64,000 nucleotides of DNA from Cellulomonas sp. NTE-D12 (lineage in GTDB: Bacteria; Actinomycetota; Actinomycetes; Actinomycetales; Cellulomonadaceae): positions 3,534,001 to 3,598,000 of the forward strand of contig NZ_AP026442.1 in assembly GCF_027923705.1 (NCBI RefSeq), read 5' to 3'. Both the position numbers and the translations under genes were made by a program. Position 1 is the first letter of the stretch. The number at the start of each line of letters is the position of its first letter. A model generated the notes under the pieces. That model made no database searches and was not told the DNA's origin. It worked only from the letters and a program-made list of their open reading frames with translations. Positions 52,086-60,886 of the stretch are shown here, one piece after another.

Positions 52086-54269
52086 ATGCCGGACGACGTG
52101 TACGAAGGTGGCGAGGTCACCATCCGCCGCGCCCTGCTGCTAGGCACGATGCTTCGCGTCCTTCGTGATGCCGGCCGACCGCTGACGCCCAACGAGGTGT
52201 TCGGCCAGGTCGAGGCCGCGGAAGCATTCACACCTCGAGAGCTGAGCCTGAACAACAGCGGCTCACGCCGTGCGGACACCTTCATCCGCTTCGCCTCCGG
52301 CTGGGCGAACGTGGTCGGCTGGATCACCAAGGTGCCCGGCTGGCAGATCAGCGACGCAGGCCGTGCAGCAATGGATGCCGCAAGCTCGGACGAGGAGCTG
52401 CTCGCCACCATCAAGCGCATCTACCAGGACGAGTTCAACAAGCGTCAGGCGGCGCGATCGGCCGACGAGGTCAACGCGAAGCTCAAGCGTCTGCTCGCCG
52501 CACTGGACACCGTCGACGTCGGATCGTGGACCGCCTACAGCGACCTGGCGACCCTGGCGGGGCTCGCCAACCAGAACGTGGGGACGTTCTTGGCCGAGAA
52601 CCGCCATCCGAACGGGCACCGCGTACTGAACGCCGACGGCACGGTGGCGGCAGGCTTCCGCTGGCCCGATCCCAACCGGACCGACGACGTGACCGCGGTG
52701 CTCCGAGACGAAGGCATCGAGTTCGACGACCACGACCGCGCGAGCCAGGCGCAGCGGCTGACCGCCTACGACCTCCAGGAGTCGCTGGGCGAGACGAGCG
52801 ACGTGCCGATGTCGCGTGCGTGGCTGGTGCGCGGCAACAACGTGAACGGCAAGAACCTCGTGCCCATCTGGCTCGAGCGTGGTTCGTGCTCGGTTGCCGC
52901 GAGCCAGATCCGGTCCCTTGACCTGCCCCTGAGCAGGGCGGGAATCGTGGCCGTCGTCGAGGAGGACTACGCACAGAAGTCGTACAACACCCGGAACGAG
53001 AAGGTCACCGAGCTCGACCTGTTCCTCAACCGGATCCAGGTCGGCGACCTCGTCGTGACCAACGACGGAGCGAGCTTCTACATCGGTCAGATCTCAGGCG
53101 ACGCCGTCTCGGTGCAGAGCACCGACGAACGCTCGAATCTGCGCCGAAAGGTGACCTGGGCGAACCCGTCGTCGCCGGTCGACCTCAACGACCTGCCCGC
53201 CTCGGTGAAACCGAAGCTGTCCAGCCAGCATCCGATCGTCGACCTCACCAGCGAGCTCGCCGCGCTCCGCGCGTTGGTCCAGCAGGACGAGCCCACCCAG
53301 CTCATCGCCGACAAGGTGGCCGCACCCGAGCTACGGCTCGCGGCGGCCACAGATGAGCTCGCCGACCAGCTGCTGGTGACCCGCTCCTGGCTCCAGGAGT
53401 GCGTCGACCTGCTCGCCGACCGGCGACAGATCATCTTCTACGGGCCGCCGGGCACAGGAAAGACATTCCTGGCGCAGGCGATCGCCGCACACCTCACCGA
53501 CAGTGCGGCGGTGAAGCTGGTGCAGTTCCACCCCGCCTACAGCTACGAAGACTTCTTCGAGGGGTACCGGCCCGCGCTCGCCGCCGACGGGAGTGGCGCC
53601 GTCGGCTTCGCCCTGACCCCCGGGCCTTTCCGTCGGCTCGTCGATGCCGCGCGCGAGAATACCGCGACCCCGTACGTGCTGATCATCGACGAGATCAACC
53701 GCGCGAATCTCGCGAAGGTCTTCGGCGAGCTCTACTTCCTGCTCGAGTACCGGGACAGAGCGATCGACCTTCTCTACTCAGCGGGTGACGAGGCGACGTT
53801 CACCATGCCGCCGAACGTCTTCATCATCGGAACGATGAACACGGCGGACCGCTCCATCGCCCTTGTGGATGCCGCGATGCGCCGGCGCTTCGCATTCAAA
53901 TCCCTTCACCCGGACACCGAGCCGACCCGAAGCATGCTGGCGTCCTGGCTCAGCCGCAGGGGCCTGCCGCCGACCGTCGCTGCAGTGCTCGACCGGCTCA
54001 ACGCACTGATCAAGGACGACGACTTCAAGATCGGCCCGTCGTACTTCATGCGCGACAGCGTCTACCGCGACGGTGGGCTCGCCGTCACCTGGGAGACATC
54101 CATCCTCCCGCTGCTCGAGGAGCATCACTTTGGTGACGGAACCGACGTAGCCAAGGAGTACGCGCTCGACCGCATTCTTCGGCGGGTCACCGCAGGCGGA
54201 CCCGCCGAGGGCGGCGAGACTTGTGAGGCGCCCGCTGATTCGGTCGACGAGGCGCCCGGTGACGAGTAG
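52086..54269 (+). CDS. McrB-like AAA+ GTPase with extra DNA-reading domains
   Basis: The 727-aa protein has a winged-helix-like N-terminus (about 1-75) and an alkyltransferase-like DNA-binding segment (GSWTAYSDLATLAGLANQNVG, about 140-215). The McrB motor has GPPGTGKTF (about 453), FHPAYSYEDFFEGYRP, the Walker B region LIIDEINRANLAK (about 535), and the McrB signature GTMNTADRS (about 582). Type IV McrBC enzymes recognise modified DNA through the McrB N-terminus. Here a methyltransferase-like reader replaces the DUF3578 domain of E. coli McrB. ATG at 52086 follows AGGAGA. McrC follows after 6 bp. Confidence 0.9.
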   Translation: MPDDVYEGGEVTIRRALLLGTMLRVLRDAGRPLTPNEVFGQVEAAEAFTPRELSLNNSGSRRADTFIRFASGWANVVGWITKVPGWQISDAGRAAMDAASSDEELLATIKRIYQDEFNKRQAARSADEVNAKLKRLLAALDTVDVGSWTAYSDLATLAGLANQNVGTFLAENRHPNGHRVLNADGTVAAGFRWPDPNRTDDVTAVLRDEGIEFDDHDRASQAQRLTAYDLQESLGETSDVPMSRAWLVRGNNVNGKNLVPIWLERGSCSVAASQIRSLDLPLSRAGIVAVVEEDYAQKSYNTRNEKVTELDLFLNRIQVGDLVVTNDGASFYIGQISGDAVSVQSTDERSNLRRKVTWANPSSPVDLNDLPASVKPKLSSQHPIVDLTSELAALRALVQQDEPTQLIADKVAAPELRLAAATDELADQLLVTRSWLQECVDLLADRRQIIFYGPPGTGKTFLAQAIAAHLTDSAAVKLVQFHPAYSYEDFFEGYRPALAADGSGAVGFALTPGPFRRLVDAARENTATPYVLIIDEINRANLAKVFGELYFLLEYRDRAIDLLYSAGDEATFTMPPNVFIIGTMNTADRSIALVDAAMRRRFAFKSLHPDTEPTRSMLASWLSRRGLPPTVAAVLDRLNALIKDDDFKIGPSYFMRDSVYRDGGLAVTWETSILPLLEEHHFGDGTDVAKEYALDRILRRVTAGGPAEGGETCEAPADSVDEAPGDE

Positions 54270-54275
54270 CCGAAC

Positions 54276-55499
54276 GTGCACATCGACCTGACCGAGAACG
54301 GCGACCCCATCGAGGTCGAGATCCCGGCCGCCGTCGGCATCCTGCTAAGAGCCTCCGGGCTCGTCACCGCTGCGCCGTCACTCGAACCCGGTTGGTGGAC
54401 GGTCGGTCCGGCCGGCAAGGTGGGAGTTGCGCGGGTCGGGTCGCTGGAGATCTGGGTGGCTCCCAAGCTCGTCATCCGCCGGCTGTTCTTCTTGATGGGC
54501 TACGCCCGTGACCTGCGCGCATGGCGAGACGAAGACCTCGGCCTGCGCGAGGACGCTGATCTCGTGACGGCGATCGCGACGGCCTTCGCCAGGCAGGCGG
54601 ACCGGGCCACCCAACAAGGTCTCCTCCAGGGCTACCGAGTCGAGGAGACGTCGTCTCCCGTGGTGCGAGGCAAGATCCGGACCGCCGACCAGGTGCGACA
54701 CCGATATGGCATCGCCGTCCCGGTGGAGATCAGGTATGACGAGTACGGCGTCGACATCCCCGAGAATCAGCTGCTCCGCGGTGCCGCGGCGGTCCTCCTT
54801 CAGCTCGGCGGCCTCGATCTGCTGACGCGAAAGTCGCTCCTGCGCCTCGTCCGCGCTACGGCTGACGTCACGCCATTGCGTCGCGGCGTCCCACTACCGT
54901 CCTGGCAACCCTCCCGACTCAATGCTCGCTACCAGCTCGCGCTGCACCTCGCGGAACTCGTCCTCCGAGGGGGCTCCGTCGAGCAGGCCCCGGGGTCGAC
55001 ACAGATCAGCGGGTTCATGCTGGACATGGCCGCGCTGTACGAGGACTTCCTCACCGTGGCGCTGGGGATGTCGCTGACGCGGGCGGGAGGGATCTGCCGG
55101 CCACAGGACCGCTGGCACCTCGACGAGGCCGACTCTGTGCCGATGCGGCCCGACCTCGTCTGGTACGCCGCCGGGTCCAGCGACCCAACCGCTGTGGTCG
55201 ACGCCAAGTACAAGGCCGAGAAACCGAGTGGCTTCCCCAACGCCGACCTCTACCAGATGCTCGCTTACTGCTCCGTGATGGGTCTGCCGCGCGGACATCT
55301 CGTCTATGCGAAAGGCAACGAGCCCGCGACCACCCACGTCTTCCGGCGCACGGGCATCGAGGTGACTCAGCACACGCTCGACCTCGACCAGGACCCCGCC
55401 GACCTTCTCGCCCAGGTCGACCACCTCGCGACCAGCATCGCCGTGGCTTCGGCACCCGCAGGCCCGAGTCCGGGGTCGAGGAGCGAACTGGCGATGTAG
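54276..55499 (+). CDS. mcrC: McrC-like nuclease subunit
   Basis: The 407-aa protein has the McrC N-terminal barrel region (VGVARVGSLEIWVAPKL, LFFLMGYARDL) and the family segment SSPVVRGKIRTADQVRHR (about 128-146). The PD-(D/E)XK site is C-terminal, RPDLVWY (about 290) and VVDAKYK (about 308-314). It is the cleavage subunit that assembles on the McrB ring. GTG at 54276 starts 6 bp after the mcrB-like stop, so the two are coupled. Confidence 0.92.
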   Translation: MHIDLTENGDPIEVEIPAAVGILLRASGLVTAAPSLEPGWWTVGPAGKVGVARVGSLEIWVAPKLVIRRLFFLMGYARDLRAWRDEDLGLREDADLVTAIATAFARQADRATQQGLLQGYRVEETSSPVVRGKIRTADQVRHRYGIAVPVEIRYDEYGVDIPENQLLRGAAAVLLQLGGLDLLTRKSLLRLVRATADVTPLRRGVPLPSWQPSRLNARYQLALHLAELVLRGGSVEQAPGSTQISGFMLDMAALYEDFLTVALGMSLTRAGGICRPQDRWHLDEADSVPMRPDLVWYAAGSSDPTAVVDAKYKAEKPSGFPNADLYQMLAYCSVMGLPRGHLVYAKGNEPATTHVFRRTGIEVTQHTLDLDQDPADLLAQVDHLATSIAVASAPAGPSPGSRSELAM

Positions 55500-55635
55500 T
55501 TGGTGGCATTGCGGTCGCCGTTCGGGGCAGTCAGTAGGTCCGCGGTACGCCCTTCATCGTCGGGCTGCACGTGACGGCCTCGAAAAGGGCGCTTCGGGAC
55601 ACGTGGACGGCATCCTCAGCAAGGAAGCGCCTCCG
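55500..55635. other. Spacer before the last island gene
   Basis: This is the longest gap within the co-directional defence array (136 bp). No promoter could be assigned, but the spacing leaves room for separate transcription of the downstream gene. Confidence 0.4.
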
Positions 55636-57627
55636 ATGTCAGTGAGGTTCGCTACCGTCGACACACCCCTGAGGCGCAGCGAACAAAGGAGTCTCGGCGT
55701 GCTTGGATATCGGACGATCTTCGACGTCCCCCAGACGGGCGACGACACCGAAGTCGTGGCCCTCTCTGAGCTTCGATCGTGGCTACGCGAGAAGAAGCTT
55801 GACGCGGACGCGCTCGCGTTCGGAAAGCGCGTAGGACTAGCGCCTGGAGTCACCGGGTTCCTCCAGGAACTGGACAACGGCGACGGGTCACGTTCGGTCC
55901 GTGCCCGAATCGTCGAGCGCCGTCGCGCTCAACGATGGGTATCGACGTTGACCATCCACCGCCCGAGCGACGGCCACCGACCTCCGTGGGTATGGGTTGA
56001 CATCGACGGCCCAGACGGCCAGGTAGCAGGCATCCCTCGGCTCGCTCGGAATCTGCTCGGCGTGTTCACGCCCGCCAACACGCAGGTTGCACATCTGAGT
56101 GCCGCTCCCGAGATCGTCTCGTCACGCGACGTCGACGAGCTCACGGACGCGCTCTTGGACGACTCCCGGCGCCGACTCATGTTCATCGCCGGCTCGGACG
56201 ACCAGATGCCACTCGTCCGCTGGCAGGCGCTCCTGCGCACGATCCTGCGCGACACCGTCGGCCTCGCCTCGGCATACGTCCTGGATGCAGGCGCGACCGG
56301 GGCGCTCTCCGAACGCCTTGGGAATACGCACGTTGTGCTGCCCGGCACCGTGCGGACGTTCGTCGATCACGTGCGGCCTTACGACGCCCTGGACGCGCAG
56401 CGGCACCGCGTACTCTCCACGCGCCGGATCGTGAACAGCGACCCGAAAGCTCTGGCCCGCATTCTCGGAGATCGCGCTAGGGCCGTCGCGCTCCAGCAGC
56501 CTCTTCCGCGCGCCGCAATTCGGATCGACCGGCTGTTCGAACGCCAGATCGATGCGCTGGTCCTCCTGGAGCCCGAGGGCGGCCACACCACTCCTCCAGG
56601 GCAGAGTGCACGCATCGCGATCGTCGCCGCAGCCGCCACTATCGATTCTGAAGCGCTCCCCGACGAGCGGGCCACCACCGGGCGCGACGAAGGCACCACC
56701 TCAGGCGCCGGCGCGGTACCCGAGGCCCAGCAGCGCGAAGCGTCGGCCGGGTCTGCTGTCGCGGACGAGAGTGTCACGGAGGCAGCTGAAGGATCCCTCG
56801 CACTGCGTCGGCTGGGACACGATCTATTTGGACGCGACCAACTCTCCGCCGAGGACATCGACCGTCTCGTCGAGCTCGCGCAACGCGGCTTGTCGGCAGA
56901 ACAACAACATGCCGCGTTGTCCGAGCGGCTCGCTGAGCTTCAGGACGCGGTCGAGGCGAGCCAGGACGAGGTGGATGGTCTCAAGCGCCGTCTTGACGAC
57001 GAGCAGCTCGAGGTGGCGACAACAACGCAGGAGCTGCGAGACGCGGACCGCCTCGTTCAGAAGCTTCGCCAACTGCTTGCCTCAACGGACGCTGCCGCCG
57101 AGGCGTGGCTCGATCCGGAGGTCGAGGACGCACCTGAGCCATCATCCTTCGGCGAAGTCCTCGCGAGGTTCTCGGAACTGCCGCGTGTGGTGCTGACGAT
57201 GCCCAAGACGGACGTCGCCCACGGGCTGGATATCCATAACCCGCTCGGCACTTGGGCCGGCAAGACGTGGCAGGCCCTCGTGGCACTTCGCGACTATGCG
57301 GCTTCCAAGGCCGACGGGACGTGTGAGAAGGACGTCGACGGATACTTGCGAAACCCACCCACCGGACGGTGCACGTTCTCCGCGACCCGGCACGCCCGCG
57401 ACGAGAGTGAACCGGTGAGGAACACGCCGAAATTCCGGGACGCACGAGTGCTGCCCGTTCCTCAGTCCGTCGACCCGGACGGGGTGGTGTTCATGGGCGC
57501 GCACTTCAAGATCGCCCAAGCGGGGCTGATATCCCCGCGCGTCCACTACTACGATGCGACCGCCGTAGATGGCAACATCTACGTCGGCTACATCGGACCG
57601 CACCTACCGACCAAGCAGACAAATTGA
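55636..57627 (+). CDS. Unrecognised 663-aa protein with central coiled coil
   Basis: No family was recognised. Residues 1-300 look globular, with WVSTLTIHRPSDGHRPPWVWVDID and a conserved-looking core LARNLLGVFTPANTQVAHLSAAP. Residues about 330-400 are Ala/Glu/Thr-rich and probably disordered. Residues about 405-485 form a heptad-rich coiled coil (LSERLAELQDAVEASQDEVD and onward). The C-terminal 150 residues are basic and aromatic, ending with FKIAQAGLISPRVHYYDAT. ATG 55636 is preceded by AAGGAAG; GTG 55603 is an alternative. It follows McrC in the same direction. A sensor or scaffold role for the island is conjecture. Confidence 0.65.
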   Translation: MSVRFATVDTPLRRSEQRSLGVLGYRTIFDVPQTGDDTEVVALSELRSWLREKKLDADALAFGKRVGLAPGVTGFLQELDNGDGSRSVRARIVERRRAQRWVSTLTIHRPSDGHRPPWVWVDIDGPDGQVAGIPRLARNLLGVFTPANTQVAHLSAAPEIVSSRDVDELTDALLDDSRRRLMFIAGSDDQMPLVRWQALLRTILRDTVGLASAYVLDAGATGALSERLGNTHVVLPGTVRTFVDHVRPYDALDAQRHRVLSTRRIVNSDPKALARILGDRARAVALQQPLPRAAIRIDRLFERQIDALVLLEPEGGHTTPPGQSARIAIVAAAATIDSEALPDERATTGRDEGTTSGAGAVPEAQQREASAGSAVADESVTEAAEGSLALRRLGHDLFGRDQLSAEDIDRLVELAQRGLSAEQQHAALSERLAELQDAVEASQDEVDGLKRRLDDEQLEVATTTQELRDADRLVQKLRQLLASTDAAAEAWLDPEVEDAPEPSSFGEVLARFSELPRVVLTMPKTDVAHGLDIHNPLGTWAGKTWQALVALRDYAASKADGTCEKDVDGYLRNPPTGRCTFSATRHARDESEPVRNTPKFRDARVLPVPQSVDPDGVVFMGAHFKIAQAGLISPRVHYYDATAVDGNIYVGYIGPHLPTKQTN

Positions 57628-57629
57628 CG

Positions 57630-57872
57630 TCAGGTGCGTTGCGGTTTGTCGCGCTCTTGTCGGATGGCGACCGAATCTGGTGCGTGCAGCGGGAACCAAC
57701 TGCCGAACGGCGAGGCCCGGGACCACAGCTCCTCGAGCCTCGCCGTTGACGGCAGCGGCTCGTCGAGCAGCCGTATGAACTCCTCGTACTGCCACTTCGT
57801 CGCCGTGAACCGCAGTCGGTCGTCGTACATGGCGCGGTCCGACGGCTCATCGGTCGGTCTCGCGGTCGCCAC
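57630..57872 (-). pseudogene. DUF1778 (TacA-type) antitoxin C-terminal remnant
   Basis: The 80-aa reading frame contains RLRFTATKWQYEEFIRLLDEPLPSTARLEELW, which matches the C-terminal toxin-binding tail of DUF1778 antitoxins (consensus F-L-x-W-x-F-x-x-L-D-x-P). The ribbon-helix-helix N-terminus is missing in all minus-strand frames upstream, and no GNAT toxin gene is nearby. It is probably a degraded fragment marking the right edge of the island. It could be a short functional gene if expressed. Confidence 0.55.
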
Positions 57873-57940
57873 CCGCGAAGCCTCCAGGCCGCGTCTCTAC
57901 CGCGCCACACCTTTTGGCCTGGGGAGCGACGCTCGCGGCT

Positions 57941-58903
57941 CTACCGGGCGCCCGCCAGCTGCGCCACAGGTCCCAGGCTCTGCCGCTCCAGCACGGCCAC
58001 CACCGCGGCCTTCTCCTCAGCGTTCAGGTTCTGCAGCGGCGCCTGCAGCAGGTCGTTGGCGATGATGCCGCGGTGCACCTGGGCGGCCTTGAACGCCCCG
58101 AGGGTCGCGCTGAACGGGCTGATCCGCTTGGCGGCGATCTTGGCGATCAGCCGCAGCTTGTGCAGCCGCTCCTGCTCGGCACGGGCGGTGTCCCAGTCGC
58201 CGGCCACGGCGGCGTCGTACACGCGGACGAAGCCGTGGGGGTCGATGTTCGCGACGCCGACGATCATCCCGTGCGCGCCCTGGAAGACGGCGGCGTCGCC
58301 GGTGATGTCCGAGCCCGTGATCACCGCGAACCCGGGCAGGTCGCGGGTCTCCTCGATGATGTAGCGGAACCCGTCCTCCTCGTCGCTGGTGTCCTTGACC
58401 CCGGCGATCACGCCGTCGTGCGCCAGCTGCACCGTGAGCTCCGCGGGGAGCTTCACGCCGACGAAGCCCGGGATGTCGTAGGCGTACAGCGGCAGGTCGG
58501 CGTGGGCGGCGTGGATGGCCCGGAAGTGGGCGTCGATCTCGGTCCAGCCGACCGAGCCGTAGAACGGCGGGGTGCTGACCAGGCCGTCGATCGGGTAGCG
58601 GACGGAGATCGCGGCGTTGTGCAGCGCCCGACGGGTGCCGATGTCGGTGACGCCGACCAGGACGGGGATGCGCCCGGCCACCACGCGGGTCACGGTGTCG
58701 AGCACCGTCTCGCGCTGGTCGTCCGTGAGGTACGGCCCCTCGCCGCCGGTGCCGAGGGCGAAGATCGCGTGCACCCCGGCCGACACCTCGAACTCGACGA
58801 GGCGTTCGAGGGAGGCGACGTCCACCTCGCCGTCGGGGGTCAGCGGCGTGGTGATGGGCGGGATGACGCCGTGCAAGGGCACGTTCGGGTCGATCGTGGT
58901 CAT
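57941..58903 (-). CDS. DapA-family lyase (aldolase/dehydratase)
   Basis: The 320-aa TIM-barrel protein has HGVIPPITTPLTPDGEVD at the N-terminus, the GTGGEGPYLT phosphate-site loop, Y142 in YAYDIP and the Schiff-base K170 in GVKDTS. It belongs to the dihydrodipicolinate synthase/N-acetylneuraminate lyase superfamily. The GTGGEG in place of GTTGE and the catabolic context argue against lysine synthesis and for a sugar-acid aldolase (2-keto-3-deoxy acid type). It is the last gene of the operon. Confidence 0.9.
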   Translation of the reverse strand: MTTIDPNVPLHGVIPPITTPLTPDGEVDVASLERLVEFEVSAGVHAIFALGTGGEGPYLTDDQRETVLDTVTRVVAGRIPVLVGVTDIGTRRALHNAAISVRYPIDGLVSTPPFYGSVGWTEIDAHFRAIHAAHADLPLYAYDIPGFVGVKLPAELTVQLAHDGVIAGVKDTSDEEDGFRYIIEETRDLPGFAVITGSDITGDAAVFQGAHGMIVGVANIDPHGFVRVYDAAVAGDWDTARAEQERLHKLRLIAKIAAKRISPFSATLGAFKAAQVHRGIIANDLLQAPLQNLNAEEKAAVVAVLERQSLGPVAQLAGAR

Positions 58904-58949
58904 GTTCCTGCAATTCTCTCGGAGTTCGGAAAAGAACAGAGAAGGGCGC

Positions 58950-59675
58950 TCAGCCCCACTGCGCCTCGGTCATCGGCCGCAGCGCCGTCTCGAGGATGCG
59001 GAAATGGCGCGGGCGGGTCAGGACGAAGTAGATGAGCTCCGCGATGTCGTCGGGCCGCATCATTCCCTGCAGCTGCTCGCTGCCGTCCGTGCGGCCACGG
59101 TGGTCGTCGATCGCGAAATGCGTCCACACGCCGCCCGGAGCGATGTTGGTGGCGCGCACGCCCTTCTCGCGCAGCTCGTTGTCCAGGGCACGCGTCAGGC
59201 CGATCTGCGCGAACTTGCTCGCGGAGTAGACCGCCTCGCCGGGCAGGCCACGCCGGCCCGCCTCGCTCGCCACCGTCACCAGGTCGCCGCCGCCGGCGGC
59301 CACGATGTGCGGCACGGCGGCGTGGTACAGGTTGATGGTCCCCTGCACGTTGGTGCGGATCATCTCGTCCTCGTGCGCTGTGGGGACGTCGAGGAACTGG
59401 CCGTACGACCCCACCCCGGCGTTGGCCACCGCGATGTCGATCCGCCCGAACTCGGCGGCCGTGTCGGCGACGAACGCCTCCACCGTCGCCCGGTCGCCCA
59501 CGTCACCGGCGCGGACCAGCGACCCGTCCAACCCCAGGTCCTTGCCGGACCGGGACAGCAGCCCCAGCTTGACGCCGTGCGCGTGCAGCAGCCGCGCCAG
59601 CGACTCCCCGATCCCGGAGCTCGCTCCGGTGATCACGGCCACCTTGCCGCTCAGGTCCACCGTCTCGTACGTCAT
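58950..59675 (-). CDS. SDR-family oxidoreductase
   Basis: The 241-aa classical SDR has GASSGIGESLA near residue 15, VANAGVGSYG near 85, a catalytic serine in TVASEAGRRG near 137, and YSASKFAQIG near 150. It probably oxidises a sugar or sugar-acid hydroxyl, given its place between the enolase-superfamily and DapA-like genes. ATG at 59675 has GGAAGG at a long spacing of 11 nt. Confidence 0.9.
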   Translation of the reverse strand: MTYETVDLSGKVAVITGASSGIGESLARLLHAHGVKLGLLSRSGKDLGLDGSLVRAGDVGDRATVEAFVADTAAEFGRIDIAVANAGVGSYGQFLDVPTAHEDEMIRTNVQGTINLYHAAVPHIVAAGGGDLVTVASEAGRRGLPGEAVYSASKFAQIGLTRALDNELREKGVRATNIAPGGVWTHFAIDDHRGRTDGSEQLQGMMRPDDIAELIYFVLTRPRHFRILETALRPMTEAQWG

Positions 59676-59707
59676 GTCAGTGCAGTCCTTCCGTGCGTTC
59701 GGGGAGT

Positions 59708-60859
59708 TCAGAGGGAGAGCGCGTGGGCGCGCAGGTAGTCGCGGTCGAGCGTGAGCCCGTGACCAGGGGTTGTGGGCGGGTGGTAACGGCCGTGCTCGAC
59801 TCGGCCGGCCGAGGCGACGATGCCCAGGTCGGTCCACGTGCCGCCGTCGGTCATCTCGGCGCTGGCGATGTTCGGCACCGCGGCGAGGATGCTGGCGCTC
59901 AGCTCCATGACGAAGTGCGGGGTCATCGGCAGGTTGCGGGTGCGGGCCGCCGCCGCGATGTCGAGGTACCCGGTGATCCCGCCGACCCGGCCGAGGTCCG
60001 CCTGCACGAAGTCGACGGCCTGGGCGTCGAAGTACTGCACGAACTGCGCGGCGGTGTACACGTTCTCGCCCAGGGCGATCGGCGTGGTGACGTGCTCGGC
60101 GAGCCGGCGGTGGGACGGGATGTCGTCCGACGGCAGCGGCTCCTCGATCCACAGCAGGTCGAACTGCTCGAACCGCGTGAAGGCGCGCACGGCAGCCGGG
60201 TAGTCCCACCCCTGGTTGGCGTCCACGGCCAGCGGGAACATGCCGACCGCCTCGCGGATCTTGGCGAGCCGCTCGACGTCCTCCTCGAGGTCCGGCTTGC
60301 CCACCTTCACCTTGGCGGCGACGTACCCGTCGCGCTGCCAGCGGCGCACCTGCTCGACGACCTCCTCGACCGACTTGTTCAGGTTGATGCCGCTGCCGTA
60401 CAGCGGCACGACGTCCCGCACCCGGCCGATCAGGTCCACCACGTTCACGCCGAGCGACTTGCCCAGCAGGTCCCAGAACGCGATGTCGAACGCGGAGATC
60501 GCGTGCGTGGTGACGCCCGCTCCGCCGACGTCGTGCACGTACCTGTACATCTCGTGCCACAGCCCGCGGGGCGAGACGGGGCGCCCGACGACGGTCGGCG
60601 CGATCTCCCGGGCCAGCGCGCCGATGGTCGCGGCGCCCATCCCCGACGTGTGGCTGAACCCCGTCCCGACCAGGCCGTTGTCGCCCCGGACGTCCACCAC
60701 GGTGACCTCGATGTCGGTCACCCGGTGGATCTGGTCGCCCCACGGCCCCTCGGGCAGCGGCACGCGGGCCAGGGTGATCTCCACCTCGTCGATCCGCGGC
60801 ACCGCGACCGGCGCTCTGCGCGCCGACGAGACCTCGGCAGCAAATGCGATATCAGACAT
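59708..60859 (-). CDS. Enolase-superfamily dehydratase (mandelate racemase/MLE type)
   Basis: The 383-aa protein has an N-terminal capping domain and a barrel with KVKVGKPDLEEDVERL near 185, metal ligands D213 (VDANQGW), E239 (IEEPLP) and E265 (GENVY), and MTPHFVMELS near 315. The lysine pair and the three carboxylates fit mandelate racemase-like sugar-acid dehydratases. The particular sugar acid is not readable. ATG at 60859 follows AGGAAAG. It is adjacent to an importer, an SDR and a DapA-like lyase, which together suggest uptake, dehydration or oxidation, and cleavage. Confidence 0.9.
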   Translation of the reverse strand: MSDIAFAAEVSSARRAPVAVPRIDEVEITLARVPLPEGPWGDQIHRVTDIEVTVVDVRGDNGLVGTGFSHTSGMGAATIGALAREIAPTVVGRPVSPRGLWHEMYRYVHDVGGAGVTTHAISAFDIAFWDLLGKSLGVNVVDLIGRVRDVVPLYGSGINLNKSVEEVVEQVRRWQRDGYVAAKVKVGKPDLEEDVERLAKIREAVGMFPLAVDANQGWDYPAAVRAFTRFEQFDLLWIEEPLPSDDIPSHRRLAEHVTTPIALGENVYTAAQFVQYFDAQAVDFVQADLGRVGGITGYLDIAAAARTRNLPMTPHFVMELSASILAAVPNIASAEMTDGGTWTDLGIVASAGRVEHGRYHPPTTPGHGLTLDRDYLRAHALSL

Positions 60860-60886
60860 TCGTCTTTCCTATCTGTGAAGTCGAGC

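Noticed and set aside
31127..57872. Calling the island canonical DISARM, BREX or Druantia
   Set aside because: No separate drmA/drmB/drmC, no pglZ or brxC, and no DruH-like partner is visible; only individual components resemble those systems.
31000..58000. Prophage or integrative element
   Set aside because: No integrase, terminase, capsid or tRNA attachment site could be recognised in or beside the island.
57941..58903. Lysine-biosynthetic DapA
   Set aside because: The GTGGEG loop and the catabolic, importer-linked context differ from biosynthetic DapA, so only the family is claimed.
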